Shown piece after piece: positions 1 through 9,845 of a stretch of 64,000 nucleotides of DNA. The notes beneath the pieces are model-generated. The model saw only the letters and a program-made list of their open reading frames with translations. It searched no databases and was not told where the DNA came from. Made by a program: the position numbers and the translations under genes. Numbering within the stretch: position 1 is the first letter of the stretch; each line of letters begins with the position of its first letter. Source of the stretch: Cryoendolithus antarcticus (lineage: Eukaryota > Ascomycota > Dothideomycetes > Cladosporiales > Cladosporiaceae); NCBI GenBank assembly GCA_002077065.1, contig NAJO01000029.1:496001-560000 (forward strand), read 5' to 3'.

Positions 1-2749
1 ATGAGGTCCTTGTTAGTCCATTGAATGAAGTAACAAGTTCGATGCAAGTGTAAGGCAAAAAGCATATGCCTTAGGCTTCATATCGGCTAGCAGCACTCCA
101 TCGATCGGGCCCGAAGTGTCGAAGCGCACGTTTCAGAGCCACGTTGCGCAATCATCTCCTGCTCTAACAATAATGTGGACCACCTTCATACTGCATCTGC
201 TCGTCCGCCAATAGGCAAGCCCGTATCAGCACAGGCATCACGTCCCTCGACTGCTAACGTCATCTGCCACGTTCGTCAATGCCCCTCGGCTTCGTTCCGC
301 AATGGCAATTCCTCTGAGGCGCTGCGATAAGTGCTTACATACGATCCTCAATGCATGGATGTAATCATGCATCATGCTTCTTCGCCCCCGAGCCTTCCCG
401 AAGGAACAGACGCCTCGTGGCTGACCAGGATGCCGGTCGTTGACTGACGTCTCGTGCGCGAGAGCAGGAGATCAGCCCTTCAGCTCTGCGATCTTAGCGT
501 GGTGAGACGCGGCTGTGGCTGTCAACGGTTACTCATCCGTGCCGACCTTAGTACTGAGGCTATCTCGTGCGACTGACGAATCTCAGACGCCCTACGCCAG
601 ATCCTCACAGCAAGCACATGCCTTCATGCATCGGTGGGCCTCCACGGCGGCCTCACTGCTCGTCGACTAGAACTACCTGTACTCTCCTTCGCGATGTTCA
701 GCTGTGATCCAGCAACTCAAACCAACATGCTCGGACTCGGACTGCAGCAGGCCTCTAGGCAGCCGATGCAGAGATCTCTGGCGACTCCGCCTATGGCGAG
801 CCAGAAGTGCTCTGGAGCGGCACAACACTATCGCAATCGCTTGTGAGTATCGTGGTAGTCTCACGTGGCGCACCTATAACTCCTTTGGTGCTGTATGACT
901 GCATGGTCATGGATGAACATCTATATATTCGCCACCCTGGGCTTCTACCCTGTGGCCTGAGACGTCACTTTGCTGTTCACGCACTTGCTGTCTATTCTTT
1001 TGAGTTCAATTCTTTGCGTCCAAGCGACGTCCTTGTGCGCGATCTTCCTCTTCTGCGTCAACTCTCCTTCTCGCACCATGTGCATCCAGGTCATCGAACG
1101 ATACTCGGTGTGCCGATGCCTATACTACAGACACTCAATCGACCCGTGCCCAGCTAGAGCACAACGCGGCCATACCGTTCATGAGAAGACAGTCTTGGTC
1201 GGCTACACCTGCAGTAAGCATGCTCGGGGTCGATCGCATCACGCAAGCCTGCAGCACTCGCTGCCGTCAAATTCGTTTCGATCACGGCCTCCGCCAGGTA
1301 CTTGGATCACCTTGAAAGGGAGCTGGCTCGCTCAAGCAGCACCTCTTCCATTGAACGCTTAGTCTGCGCAAGTTTCTACTTGGACACAAGCATCGCACGG
1401 ACGTGCAAGGAGGGCTACCCGACGGTGGCACACCATGACCCTCGGTCGAAGGCGCGCGTCACTAGCTCTGAATCGCGCTCAGATCATATCATACGCCGCT
1501 TGTACCGCAAGCCGGATGAAGCTAAGCTGAGCTTCGGCGCATAAGCTGGATCTTAACGATCGCAGAAGATTGACAATAACACGGGCATCTCGGGGTGAAG
1601 GCCGCCGCCATTATCCTAGAGCGATCTGCTGTTGCTTTGATAAATTCGGGTCAGGCTTGCGTCAGTCCAGCTTGCAGTGTTGACAGCTAGGCGAAAGGGG
1701 CATCGGAGCAAGCAAGAGTCGACAAACGCCGCCAGAAGCCTTGCGACCTTGCATGGATTGGAGACATGAGTCAACGGCACGAGTAGTTACACCACATAAG
1801 CCACACGAAGAACCAAGATCCTGACATGCTAAGCATGTGTCGCGGAGGGATCGCGCCAGGATGCTGGTCATCAGCGCTGAAATGTTCGAGACGAGGATCA
1901 ATGTTGGAATGAATGTTGGAACTGTACGCTAGTGTGCGAACGAAAGTAATGTCTACTGTATTGGATATTGTACAACCGGATTGGCGCAGCCGCACGGCTG
2001 CAGCGTTATCCCCAACACATACCTGGAAGCTTGCGCGTCTTATCACGATATAAGACCCATGTTATAGCATCGCTTTCACCGCAATCCAGGTGCCCGAACT
2101 TTCAGCTAAATGCCCACACCCCGAAGTATACTCAATCACAAGCGAGGTGCGGACACTGCACCAGACTATTGCCCACTGCGCATAGACTCGAAGAGCAGTA
2201 GCATGTCACTCCGCTGAGCTGGAACAAGGATCACCTGCAAGTCACATATTTAGAGAAGTGGAGGTGGATGGTGGCCAACAAGTGCGGTTCAATTGACTAT
2301 CTCGCGGCTTCAGCTCAGAACACCGCAGAATTTGACCAACTCCCCCCTTCCTCTCCGGCTCTGGCGACAGCCATGGCGCGCATATCGTACCGGATCTTGT
2401 CGTCTGCATCATCACCACCTTCCCTCCTTCTCCCCTATCTCTCCGCCCTCTTTTCCCGGCCGCAAGCGTCACCAGTACGGCGAAGTGCAGTCACATTCTC
2501 GTGTATTAACACGTCAGCACAGGCTAGCCGAACGTGCGGCGGAGCTCACTACCACTGCGATTAACAAGCAGACCGGCTGCAAGTCGACGACTGCAGGGCG
2601 TTGAGTTCCTAGTGTAAAGCCAAACACAGGCAAGCAAAGTAATGAACGGTCAGAACCATGACAAGTAAATGTCAAGTCCTCCTTTCCTCGTGCAAAAGAG
2701 AAAGTCCTCTGCCGCGCAGTACAGCGCAGGCAGACGAAGCTTAAATTCC
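1..2749. other. Gene-free stretch
   Basis: I found no reading frame that resembles a known family or has a convincing start. The open frames here are short, several begin at TTG or GTG, and none has a recognisable domain or a spliceable neighbour. The last 500 bases (about 2340-2480) contain C/T-rich tracts on the + strand. The stretch may be downstream flank of the CBM48 gene plus older decayed sequence. I see no clear repeat, RNA gene or transposon terminus. Confidence 0.5.
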
Positions 2750-3544
2750 TCACTGACGGACCACAACACCCTGGCGGCGGGTGGAGCGGGCAATCTTGAT
2801 CTCATCCTCGGACTCGGACGAACACTCTGAGGCGTCAGAGTATCCGCATCGGTTGCCACCACAGTCCAACTTGACGCGGTTGCCAGCGCGCGTGATACCG
2901 TAGCGCTCGCAAGTGCAGCACGACGAGGTGCTGGAGACGGACGATGGGGTGCTGGAGCCGGAGCTGCGGGACGTGAGCGATGGCACATCAGACTCGGCGT
3001 CGGAGTCGTCTTCGCTGGACTCTTCCTCGGACTCGGAGTCGTTGACGGAAGCCGCGGCAAAGCGGGCTGAGAGTTGATCGACGGTGGGACCGGTGAAGGA
3101 GCCGTTGCGGAGAGCGGCGGAGGCGTGTGGCTTCTGGGGCTTGGGAGACTTGATCTGAGATGGGCTCAGGGCGCGGCCCTTTGGGACGTCGCTCACGCGG
3201 CGGGACTGGCGGACGGCCTTTTCCACATCGCGGGCACCTGCGGGCTTGCCGGCGGAGGGGATGTCGAGGACGTTCAACTTGCGGCCGGTGGTGGGCTCGA
3301 CGACGGCGTCGCGTGCGGGGTCGTGGGAGACGTGGTAGCCGTCGATGATGTAGTAGTACCAATAGCGTTGGCCTTGCTTGAGGGTCGCGCCTTGAAAGCG
3401 GAATGTGCCTTTCCAGCCACCAGCTTTGGCAGAGTCCTTGCTGAGGGGTAGCTGCCCGTTGTAGTTGTCCCAGGAACCGAGGAGGTGGACGGACTTGCAG
3501 TGCGCGGAAGTGCGGAGGGTGAAGTTCAATTGAATGGCGGCCAT
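2750..3544 (-). CDS. CBM48 / AMPK-type glycogen-binding domain protein
   Basis: This intronless gene encodes 264 residues. Residues about 3-95 form a CBM48/AMPK-beta-like carbohydrate-binding domain: a beta-sandwich pattern with the segments HLLGSWDNY, GGWKGTF and RYWYYYIIDGYHVSHDP, the aromatic positions expected to contact an alpha-glucan. The rest is low-complexity: an acidic Ser/Glu/Asp stretch around residues 165-190, a Ser-rich linker, then a short Cys-containing tail (SSCCTCERYG and DCGGNRCGYSD) that could bind metal. There is no kinase-complex C-terminal (ASC) domain, so this is not the Snf1 beta subunit. It probably tethers a partner to glycogen or related glucan (inference). The ATG at 3544 is the only one ahead of the domain, and the gene ends at a TGA at 2750. 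Confidence 0.85.
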   Translation of the reverse strand: MAAIQLNFTLRTSAHCKSVHLLGSWDNYNGQLPLSKDSAKAGGWKGTFRFQGATLKQGQRYWYYYIIDGYHVSHDPARDAVVEPTTGRKLNVLDIPSAGKPAGARDVEKAVRQSRRVSDVPKGRALSPSQIKSPKPQKPHASAALRNGSFTGPTVDQLSARFAAASVNDSESEEESSEDDSDAESDVPSLTSRSSGSSTPSSVSSTSSCCTCERYGITRAGNRVKLDCGGNRCGYSDASECSSESEDEIKIARSTRRQGVVVRQ

Positions 3545-4440
3545 TTCGATTGAGTTGACTTGGTGGGTTGTGTGTTTGGTATTGGTGGTATGTTTTGGTT
3601 AATTGATTGAGCAAGAAGAGCTGATTACAAGTGTATTCGTGATAGTATGATTTTTTGATATGGGTCGACCAGCGACGTGTGCAGTAGTAATTCGGATGGG
3701 GTTGATTTGATTAGTGGAATGTGTAGGGACAAGTAACTTCGAGCGCCAGGCTCTGTGCAGGGAAACAAGTAAAACGGAAAGGACAATAGAACAACTAGAA
3801 AACAGCTCTTGAGTTTGACACGCTTGCTGAACAGAAAGGAAGAGGACGATCAGGATGCCTGAGCGTATACTTATCGATGGTCCCAGCTCGGGAGGGCAGG
3901 ATGCCAGGTGCGCGGTGGTGCATGGCAGCATGCGGAGCTATTTGCAACGCGCATGACGAGCGCGAAGAGATGAGTCGAGAGTGGCAGAGGGATTGGAAAG
4001 TGATGGGGACGGGCGCGGGTTTGTGCATTGGAGGCGTGCGTGCAGGCGCTTAGAGAGGTGAAGTTGATTGGTGAGGTGATGCCGAGGTTAACCAATCAGC
4101 GTGCGATATGGCCTTGCAGCACTTGACTACAGGATCGCTCCGGACCTTGGTGATGATGTGCAGTGTGGGTAATATCGCATTGGGAGGTGTTGTAGACGTT
4201 TTTGTGACCCGGCCTTGCTTCTCGGCGGTTATGTCAAAGTGGTTGCTCGCGTCGCAGCATACTGCAAAGCATCTCAAGTCCGTACAGCATGCGAGAGGAG
4301 ACATCCTGCGATCTCGATCTCATGGACATACTACACTTTGCTGTGACACCCAGGGATAGCAGTAGCATAGCAGCATCGATGTGGTAATCGGACCGGCACT
4401 ATGTGCCATTCAAGACGCTATATCTCCACATCCAACACCA
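3545..4440. other. Intergenic region upstream of the CBM48 gene
   Basis: This 0.9 kb lies between the start of the CBM48 gene and the stop of the next minus-strand gene. It should carry the CBM48 promoter and 5' UTR and the 3' UTR of the Msd1/TINA-like gene. The part next to the CBM48 start (3545-3660) is T/G-rich on the + strand, so C/A-rich on the transcribed sense strand, as is common in fungal 5' leaders. No further gene is recognisable. Confidence 0.4.
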
Positions 4441-6183
4441 TCACTCATCTCCACCGGCAGCCTCAAGCAACTCCGCAAGCTCATCCCGACTCAGCGTACT
4501 TTTCCTCCTTTTCGCCCGTCCCCTGATCCTAGTCCGCTTGACCGGACTGAAGATCTTGCCCAGGGTGTCCTCGTCCTGCACCTCCGCTTCTTCCTGATCC
4601 GCCACACCATCTAATGCAGCCGGACTATACCTCCCCTTCCTGGATGCACTAGGAGGTGCCTGCGGGCTTATATGGGCGCGTGCACGAGCAGCTTGTGCGT
4701 CTGCAGCCTCCCTTGCGACTGCGTCTAGCTTCTCATGGACTGTCATGTGTTTTTCGGAAAGGTGCTCGCTTGGCTCGTCGTCAGGCAGGGGCTCTGCGTA
4801 GTCCTCTTCATCGTCTGCATAGTCGGGCTGCATGACTGGGACTGGCATCTTACGAGCTGGCGATCGAATTGCTGCGCTGCCTGGCGGCCGCAGGTCAAAT
4901 GAGTGCGGCGATTCGAGAACGTCGTGCTTTCGCTTTGTTGCGCTGATGGCTGCCAGACTGTCTGAGAGACGCGGTGGCTCGAGATCAAGCATGCTGGATT
5001 CATCGAGCTTGCTATTGTCGAGTCGAGTAGCCTCAACCTCGCTCGCATCGCTGCCTGCAAAACTCTGGTCCATTTCGACGTTGCGCACAGCACCACTACT
5101 GATATGTCCGCGCTGTGGAGAGACTAATCCCATGCCTCGGCGCAAGTCATCGATGTTGATAGTATCACCAGTATGCATGCGTCGTTGCCAGCTGTTCATC
5201 ATGATAAGAAGATCTTTCCACCGCATCTCCATGTGCTCCCATCCTTGCCGTAGTCGAATGATCTCCTCGTCGCGCGCCTCGACCTCCTCCACTGAGACGA
5301 AGTTCGGGTTCGTCAAGATGCGCTTCATGTGCGTGAGGGCATCTTCGAGCTCAGTCGCAAGCGTCTCGTAGGAAGTCGGCAGCGCGTGCAACATGCTTTC
5401 GTGGCCACCTAATACTACCTCGTCACTACTCCCTCGACTTCCGATCGCACTGTCTGGCAACTTCTTCGTCCTTGCCGGCAGCCCAAGCACCTCCTTCATG
5501 GTCTTCAGCGCGTCCCTCAGCAGTCCAAATAGACCGTCATTCTCATCGCTCAAGCTCTGACTCAGTCGCGTCAGAAACTCCGCGGATTCCTGCTCAAGAC
5601 TGTATTCCGGATCGTCCACAGCTTTCGCCTGCTGTGCCTGTTGCTTCGTAAGCCGTCCGGTCACCGTCACGCTCGGTGCCACAACCACAGCCTTGTTGCC
5701 CCGTTGCTGGCCTTGCAGATGCCCTCGCAGACGTGCAAGCTCAAGGTCCCTCTTCCTAACATCATTCGCGCACTGTGCCTTCACCTGAGCCAATGCCGTC
5801 TTCAACCTCGCGACCTGGTCTTGCGCGCCCTTCAATACTTTCTCCACTCGTTTTCTCTCCTCTACTACCGTCCTCTCAGCATTCTGGGCTGCTACAGCAC
5901 CTCTCGCGCCCTCTTCTACCCTCGCCTGTAACCTCTCAATCTCGGCTTTCTGTCGCGCGTCTTCGGCGCGCAGCTGTCGCACATTGAATGAGAGTGCTTC
6001 TCGTGCGTCTTTATCGCGGTCTGAGCGCAGAACGAGGTCATGTACCAAGTTTATGATCTGTGCGCGCGAGTCCTTTGAGGGCTTCACGAAGTCTACCGGT
6101 GCGGACGGATCGCGAAGGAGGCCGCGACTTAGCAGGAGGTTGTTGAGATAGGTCGAGGCGGTGCGCAGAGATTCGGAGTCCAT
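4441..6183 (-). CDS. Msd1/TINA/SSX2IP-family spindle-pole protein
   Basis: The gene encodes 580 residues in one exon. The start at 6183 gives the typical N-terminus of the fungal family (MDSESLRTASTYLNNLLLSR then GLL); the frame is open 14 codons further up but has no other ATG. Residues about 20-180 are the ADIP (afadin/alpha-actinin-binding) region, largely coiled coil (DARQKAEIERLQARVEEG, then KVLKGAQDQVARLKTALAQV). A second helical segment follows around 270-330 (EEVEARDEEIIRLRQGWEHM), and the C-terminal third is disordered and ends in a basic RRK-rich stretch. Known members, fission yeast Msd1 and Aspergillus TINA, anchor microtubule minus ends at spindle poles together with a WD-repeat partner. 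Assignment rests on the N-terminus plus the coiled-coil layout. Confidence 0.82.
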   Translation of the reverse strand: MDSESLRTASTYLNNLLLSRGLLRDPSAPVDFVKPSKDSRAQIINLVHDLVLRSDRDKDAREALSFNVRQLRAEDARQKAEIERLQARVEEGARGAVAAQNAERTVVEERKRVEKVLKGAQDQVARLKTALAQVKAQCANDVRKRDLELARLRGHLQGQQRGNKAVVVAPSVTVTGRLTKQQAQQAKAVDDPEYSLEQESAEFLTRLSQSLSDENDGLFGLLRDALKTMKEVLGLPARTKKLPDSAIGSRGSSDEVVLGGHESMLHALPTSYETLATELEDALTHMKRILTNPNFVSVEEVEARDEEIIRLRQGWEHMEMRWKDLLIMMNSWQRRMHTGDTINIDDLRRGMGLVSPQRGHISSGAVRNVEMDQSFAGSDASEVEATRLDNSKLDESSMLDLEPPRLSDSLAAISATKRKHDVLESPHSFDLRPPGSAAIRSPARKMPVPVMQPDYADDEEDYAEPLPDDEPSEHLSEKHMTVHEKLDAVAREAADAQAARARAHISPQAPPSASRKGRYSPAALDGVADQEEAEVQDEDTLGKIFSPVKRTRIRGRAKRRKSTLSRDELAELLEAAGGDE

Positions 6184-6552
6184 GTTGGCGCCCTTGAAAA
6201 GGTTGGACCGCGGTGGTGATGTCAATCGTGCAGGTCAAATGGAGTGTTGACTTTTGGTTGCATTGTTTATGTCGCGAAAATTAGTCAGCCGCTATCTTGC
6301 GCCGTGAACTTCCAATGGCACGCGTGCACAAGGCATATATTCCGCCCCTCGAGACCGCAACACCATCATTTGGAAGCACGATGGAAGGCACTGGGTCCGG
6401 GTGGTATCGTGTTAGGAGATTGCATGTCCCTGAATAAATCGGCCTACGCACTTTGCTTGGAACGTTCTCGCGCGACACGTCCGGAAGCTCAGCTGGCGTA
6501 TCGTGTAGGAATCATTACACATGCTGTGCTGACAATATCGACCGTCAAGACT

Positions 6553-7572
6553 CTATAGCTTCGAGCTGCTCTGCTGCGGTACCTTCACTACAACCTTGCC
6601 CCAGGTTTCTCTTGCACCCAACGCCTCCAGCGCTTCTGGCACGCTTTCCAACCCGACAAACGTTCGACCAGTGAACTCCGTTCCACTGATCTCTTTCCGA
6701 CTCATCATAGCCAGTAGCTCCTCCCAGACGCTCTCTGTCGTCTCCGGCTCGTTGAGGGCGTACGCACCCCAGTGTAGACCCATGACGGCAATGTTCTTCA
6801 GCAGCAGCTTGTTCATGGCCACTTTCTCGATCTCCCCTCCCACGAACCCAATGACAATCAGCCGTCCGTTCCATGCCGTGCACTTTGTCGACTTGTCTAT
6901 CAGCCCCACAGGATCATATACAACGTTCACGCCCTTTTGGCCCGGCGTCATCGCCTTGACCTTCAGCGGCCAGTCCGCGTCTCTGTAATTGATCACATGG
7001 TCTGCCCCAAAATTCTTAGCCACTTGTAGCTTCTCCTCCGTCCCTGCTGTAGCTACCACGGTAGCTCCGAGCGCTTTCGCGATCATCACCGCGGCCAACC
7101 CAACACCCCCAGCTGCGGCATGCACAAGCACCCACTCCCCTTTCTGCACCTTTGCTCTCGTGACTAAGCCCGCGTAGCTGGTCGGCATCGTCACAAATAA
7201 TCCTGCTGCCTCATTATAGCTCCATCCCTCGGGCACAGGCTTCAACTGCGCCTCGATAGCTACGACAACTTCCGCATACCCACCTTGCGCAGCACCAAAC
7301 ACCCGGTCACCGACATTGTACTTCAGCTTCTTCTGGCCCGAAGGCGAGTCTGGGACTGCTATGACTTCGCCGGCGAACTCTGCGCCTGCTGTCCATGGCA
7401 AGGGCGGTTGATGTTGGTACTTTCCGCGGATCTGCAGCAGGTCGAAGAAGTTTGTTGCGGTTGTGTGGACGCGGATCGTGTACTGAGACTTATTGGGAGT
7501 GGGAGCAGGTAGGTCTACGACTTTCAAGTCGCGGGGCCCAGAGACGTAGGAGGAGATCTGGATGCCGCGCAT
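6553..7572 (-). CDS. Quinone-oxidoreductase-like MDR enzyme with C-terminal SKL
   Basis: A 339-residue zinc-free medium-chain dehydrogenase/reductase of the NADPH:quinone oxidoreductase type. The GroES-like N-terminal half includes NFFDLLQIRGKYQHQPPLPW and GAEFAGEV. The Rossmann half has the nucleotide-binding motif AAAGGVGLAAVMIAKALGA (around residues 150-170), and the C-terminus rejoins the catalytic fold. The likely reaction is NADPH-dependent reduction of quinones or enones. The true ATG is at 7572; the three codons above it begin with TTG. The protein ends SSSKL, a canonical type 1 peroxisomal targeting signal, so a peroxisomal location is likely. It is divergently transcribed from a Zn2Cys6 regulator, which could control it. 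Confidence 0.88.
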   Translation of the reverse strand: MRGIQISSYVSGPRDLKVVDLPAPTPNKSQYTIRVHTTATNFFDLLQIRGKYQHQPPLPWTAGAEFAGEVIAVPDSPSGQKKLKYNVGDRVFGAAQGGYAEVVVAIEAQLKPVPEGWSYNEAAGLFVTMPTSYAGLVTRAKVQKGEWVLVHAAAGGVGLAAVMIAKALGATVVATAGTEEKLQVAKNFGADHVINYRDADWPLKVKAMTPGQKGVNVVYDPVGLIDKSTKCTAWNGRLIVIGFVGGEIEKVAMNKLLLKNIAVMGLHWGAYALNEPETTESVWEELLAMMSRKEISGTEFTGRTFVGLESVPEALEALGARETWGKVVVKVPQQSSSKL

Positions 7573-7886
7573 GGTGGGCAAGCTTGAGTGCCAATGGCTT
7601 CCAACTCAGTGCGTCTCTATAAGCGTAGAGGAGAATGACGACCACGAGAGACTTGTACGTATACGAGAGGATTTAACGTATGTCACTTACCGCAACACCT
7701 CCCAGTATGAGCAGCTCGGGTATTGCTGCTTGAAGATAGAAGATAGCCTCGGCAAGAGCGAACGTCAGCTGTGAGTGAATAGCGGCCAGACTTGGCATAT
7801 AGCCGTTCAGCGGCCGCCGACAATCGATGGTGCGGCCGCATTATCAATATCGCATTGCTGCAAAGTCTTCCTCTAACAAATGCGTT
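7573..7886. promoter_or_regulatory. Divergent promoter with paired GCGGCCGC sites
   Basis: This 314 bp separates the starts of the MDR enzyme (minus) and the Zn2Cys6 regulator (plus). It contains two identical GCGGCCGC octamers at 7810-7817 and 7832-7839, 22 bp apart start to start, which is about two turns of the helix. Each octamer contains inverted CGG/CCG triplets, the half-sites that fungal Zn2Cys6 proteins contact. They lie 48-77 bp ahead of the regulator's ATG, so autoregulation or control of both genes is a reasonable guess, not shown. Confidence 0.5.
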
Positions 7887-9845
7887 ATGCCTGGCAACAT
7901 CCCAGATGCGTCTCTAGCTGCTCTCGCCTGCGCTCCTTGCCGGCGGCAGAAGCGTCGCTGCGACAAAGCTTTGCCCTCTTGCAGTCTATGTACGCGGATT
8001 GGGAGAGACTGCGACTACAGCGTTCCCGCCAACAACGGCGAACGCGAGGGTGACAACGGTAAGGTGAATGGTGTGGAAGGGTTGGTGAGAGTCGAGGATC
8101 TGGAGGCGTTGAGAGAGCAGGTCAAGGCACTGGAGTCACTAGTGAAAGCGCGAGGTGGAATCACTGATGGATGTGCAAACGGGGTCGTCGGCGCGACAAG
8201 TGGAAGTACTAATGGGGCTACTGTCACTGGTGACGAAGCCATGGATCTCAGCGATCATAGTGATGGAGCCTATACCATCAACGGGGGTAACGGCCTGACC
8301 TTGACACCACTCACTGGGTCCTCGACGCTGCAGTCTTCCGCGCATTCGTGGTCTCCCTCTGCTCACGCCAGCGTCGCCTCACCGTTCCCTTCGCTCTTCT
8401 TCCTCGATAGCCAAATGTTCACGTACGAGCGCTTCACGATCGCACCACCACATATTACGCTCCCGCAGTCCGCACTGCAGGCTCTGGGCTCCTCCGCGCA
8501 GCTACGCGAGATGATCGAGCACTACTTCCGCACTATTCATCTTCACTTGCCGATAGTGTCGCATATCAGACTGTACCAGCACATCGCAAATCCGCTCCAC
8601 GAGCCAGGCGCAGATATGGCATTGCTCTTCCTGGCCATGAAGTTGATCGTACTGAATGTGGGCGAGGGCGTAGCGGCCAGAGACGAGCGACTGTACGGCG
8701 AGTTGAAAGGCCTCCACGCCTTCGTGGAATCTCAGAACGGATTTTCGATCCAGCTCTTGCAGTCCGCGCTGCTTATTGCGTTGTATGAGATTGGTCACGG
8801 AATCTATCCAGCCGCCTACATGACGGTCGGTTACTGCGCTAGATTAGGTCATGCAATGGGGTTGCACACCCGCGACGCGCCAGAGATGCTAGCGCGGCCT
8901 GCTACCTGGACAGAGCAAGAGGAACGGCGAAGAGTGTGGTGGGGAATCGTAGCTTTAGACCGTTTTGTCAATATTGGCCACTCAGGAAAGCCTTTTGCGA
9001 CCGCCGAGCCGGACGTGAACACGCATGTGCCTGGCAACGATGCTGGATGGGACAAAGGACAGATGTTTGTCGCTGCGCCCTTAGCTCTGTCAGCGAGTTT
9101 GACGACTGTCGCATCTCCTTTTGCAAGGACGTGCCAAGCTAGCCATCTGCTGGGCAAGGTGCTGAGGCATCTGGGAGACAAGGGCATGTCGCTTGATTAT
9201 CGCTTCGACGAGGCTTTGCAACTTTCGCGTACACTTAGTGCGTTGGAAGACGCACTTAGGAACGAGGCGAGCAATGAGGAGCTATCGCAGTATGAGCAGC
9301 CGCCGCTGTGCACAGCGCTGTCGATGACTTACTCAGCGATGCTGACGTTGTTCGACGCATACTCGTGCACCGAGCGGGCTGTGCCTGGTGCACCGGAGAC
9401 TCAGCTGCAGATGCAGCAGGAAAGTATCGAGGGCATGTTCCGAGTGTCGGACCTTGCCATGCAGTTGGCCCGAAAGCTCCGCGATCATCTGAACAGTACT
9501 GATGTAGCGGTATGTAGTCCGTTGGCGGTGGATTCGCTGTATCAGACAGCGGCGACATGTAAGCATTGGCCCTTTCTTAACGCACCGGTGAGGTCGCCAG
9601 CAGGACACCCGGCTGATGCAGTGTTGTACAGACGCATGGTATATGCGAGAAAGCTCTGATGCGAGTACAGCGCATCTGCTTGCAGAACTGAAGGACATCC
9701 TCAGGCTGGTGAGTCGACGGTGGCGAGTCGCTGGTAGGTTCAGTGCGACGTCGACTGATCACATTCATGCTGACGACCTTGCGCAGGGGAGTATCTCAAC
9801 TTCGTGGAAGCTACAGAGTTCCAGAACGCTGGGGCGATCAGGTGA
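7887..9845 (+). CDS. Zn2Cys6 fungal-specific transcription factor
   Basis: The ATG at 7887 places the binuclear cluster near the N-terminus: CAPCRRQKRRCDKALPSCSL then CTRIGRDC (C-x2-C-x6-C-x6-C-x2-C-x6-C), followed by a short coiled coil (DLEALREQVKALESLVKARG). The middle homology region begins near residue 200 (REMIEHYFRTIHLHLPIVSH) and includes ARLGHAMGLH. Two introns near the 3' end restore the family C-terminus: 9559-9631 (GTAAGC to TACAG) and 9734-9786 (GTAGGT to CGCAG). The spliced tail reads TYAWYMRESSDASTAHLL, then LRLVSRRWRVAGEYLNFVEA, and stops at 9845. Without splicing the protein ends 186 bases early. It is a nuclear DNA-binding regulator next to, and divergent from, the SKL-ending MDR gene. 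Its targets are unknown. Confidence 0.9.

Noticed and set aside
3074..3451. Plus-strand Gly/Val-rich frame of 125 codons
   Set aside because: It is antisense to the CBM48 domain and has the composition expected from the reverse complement of a GC-rich gene.
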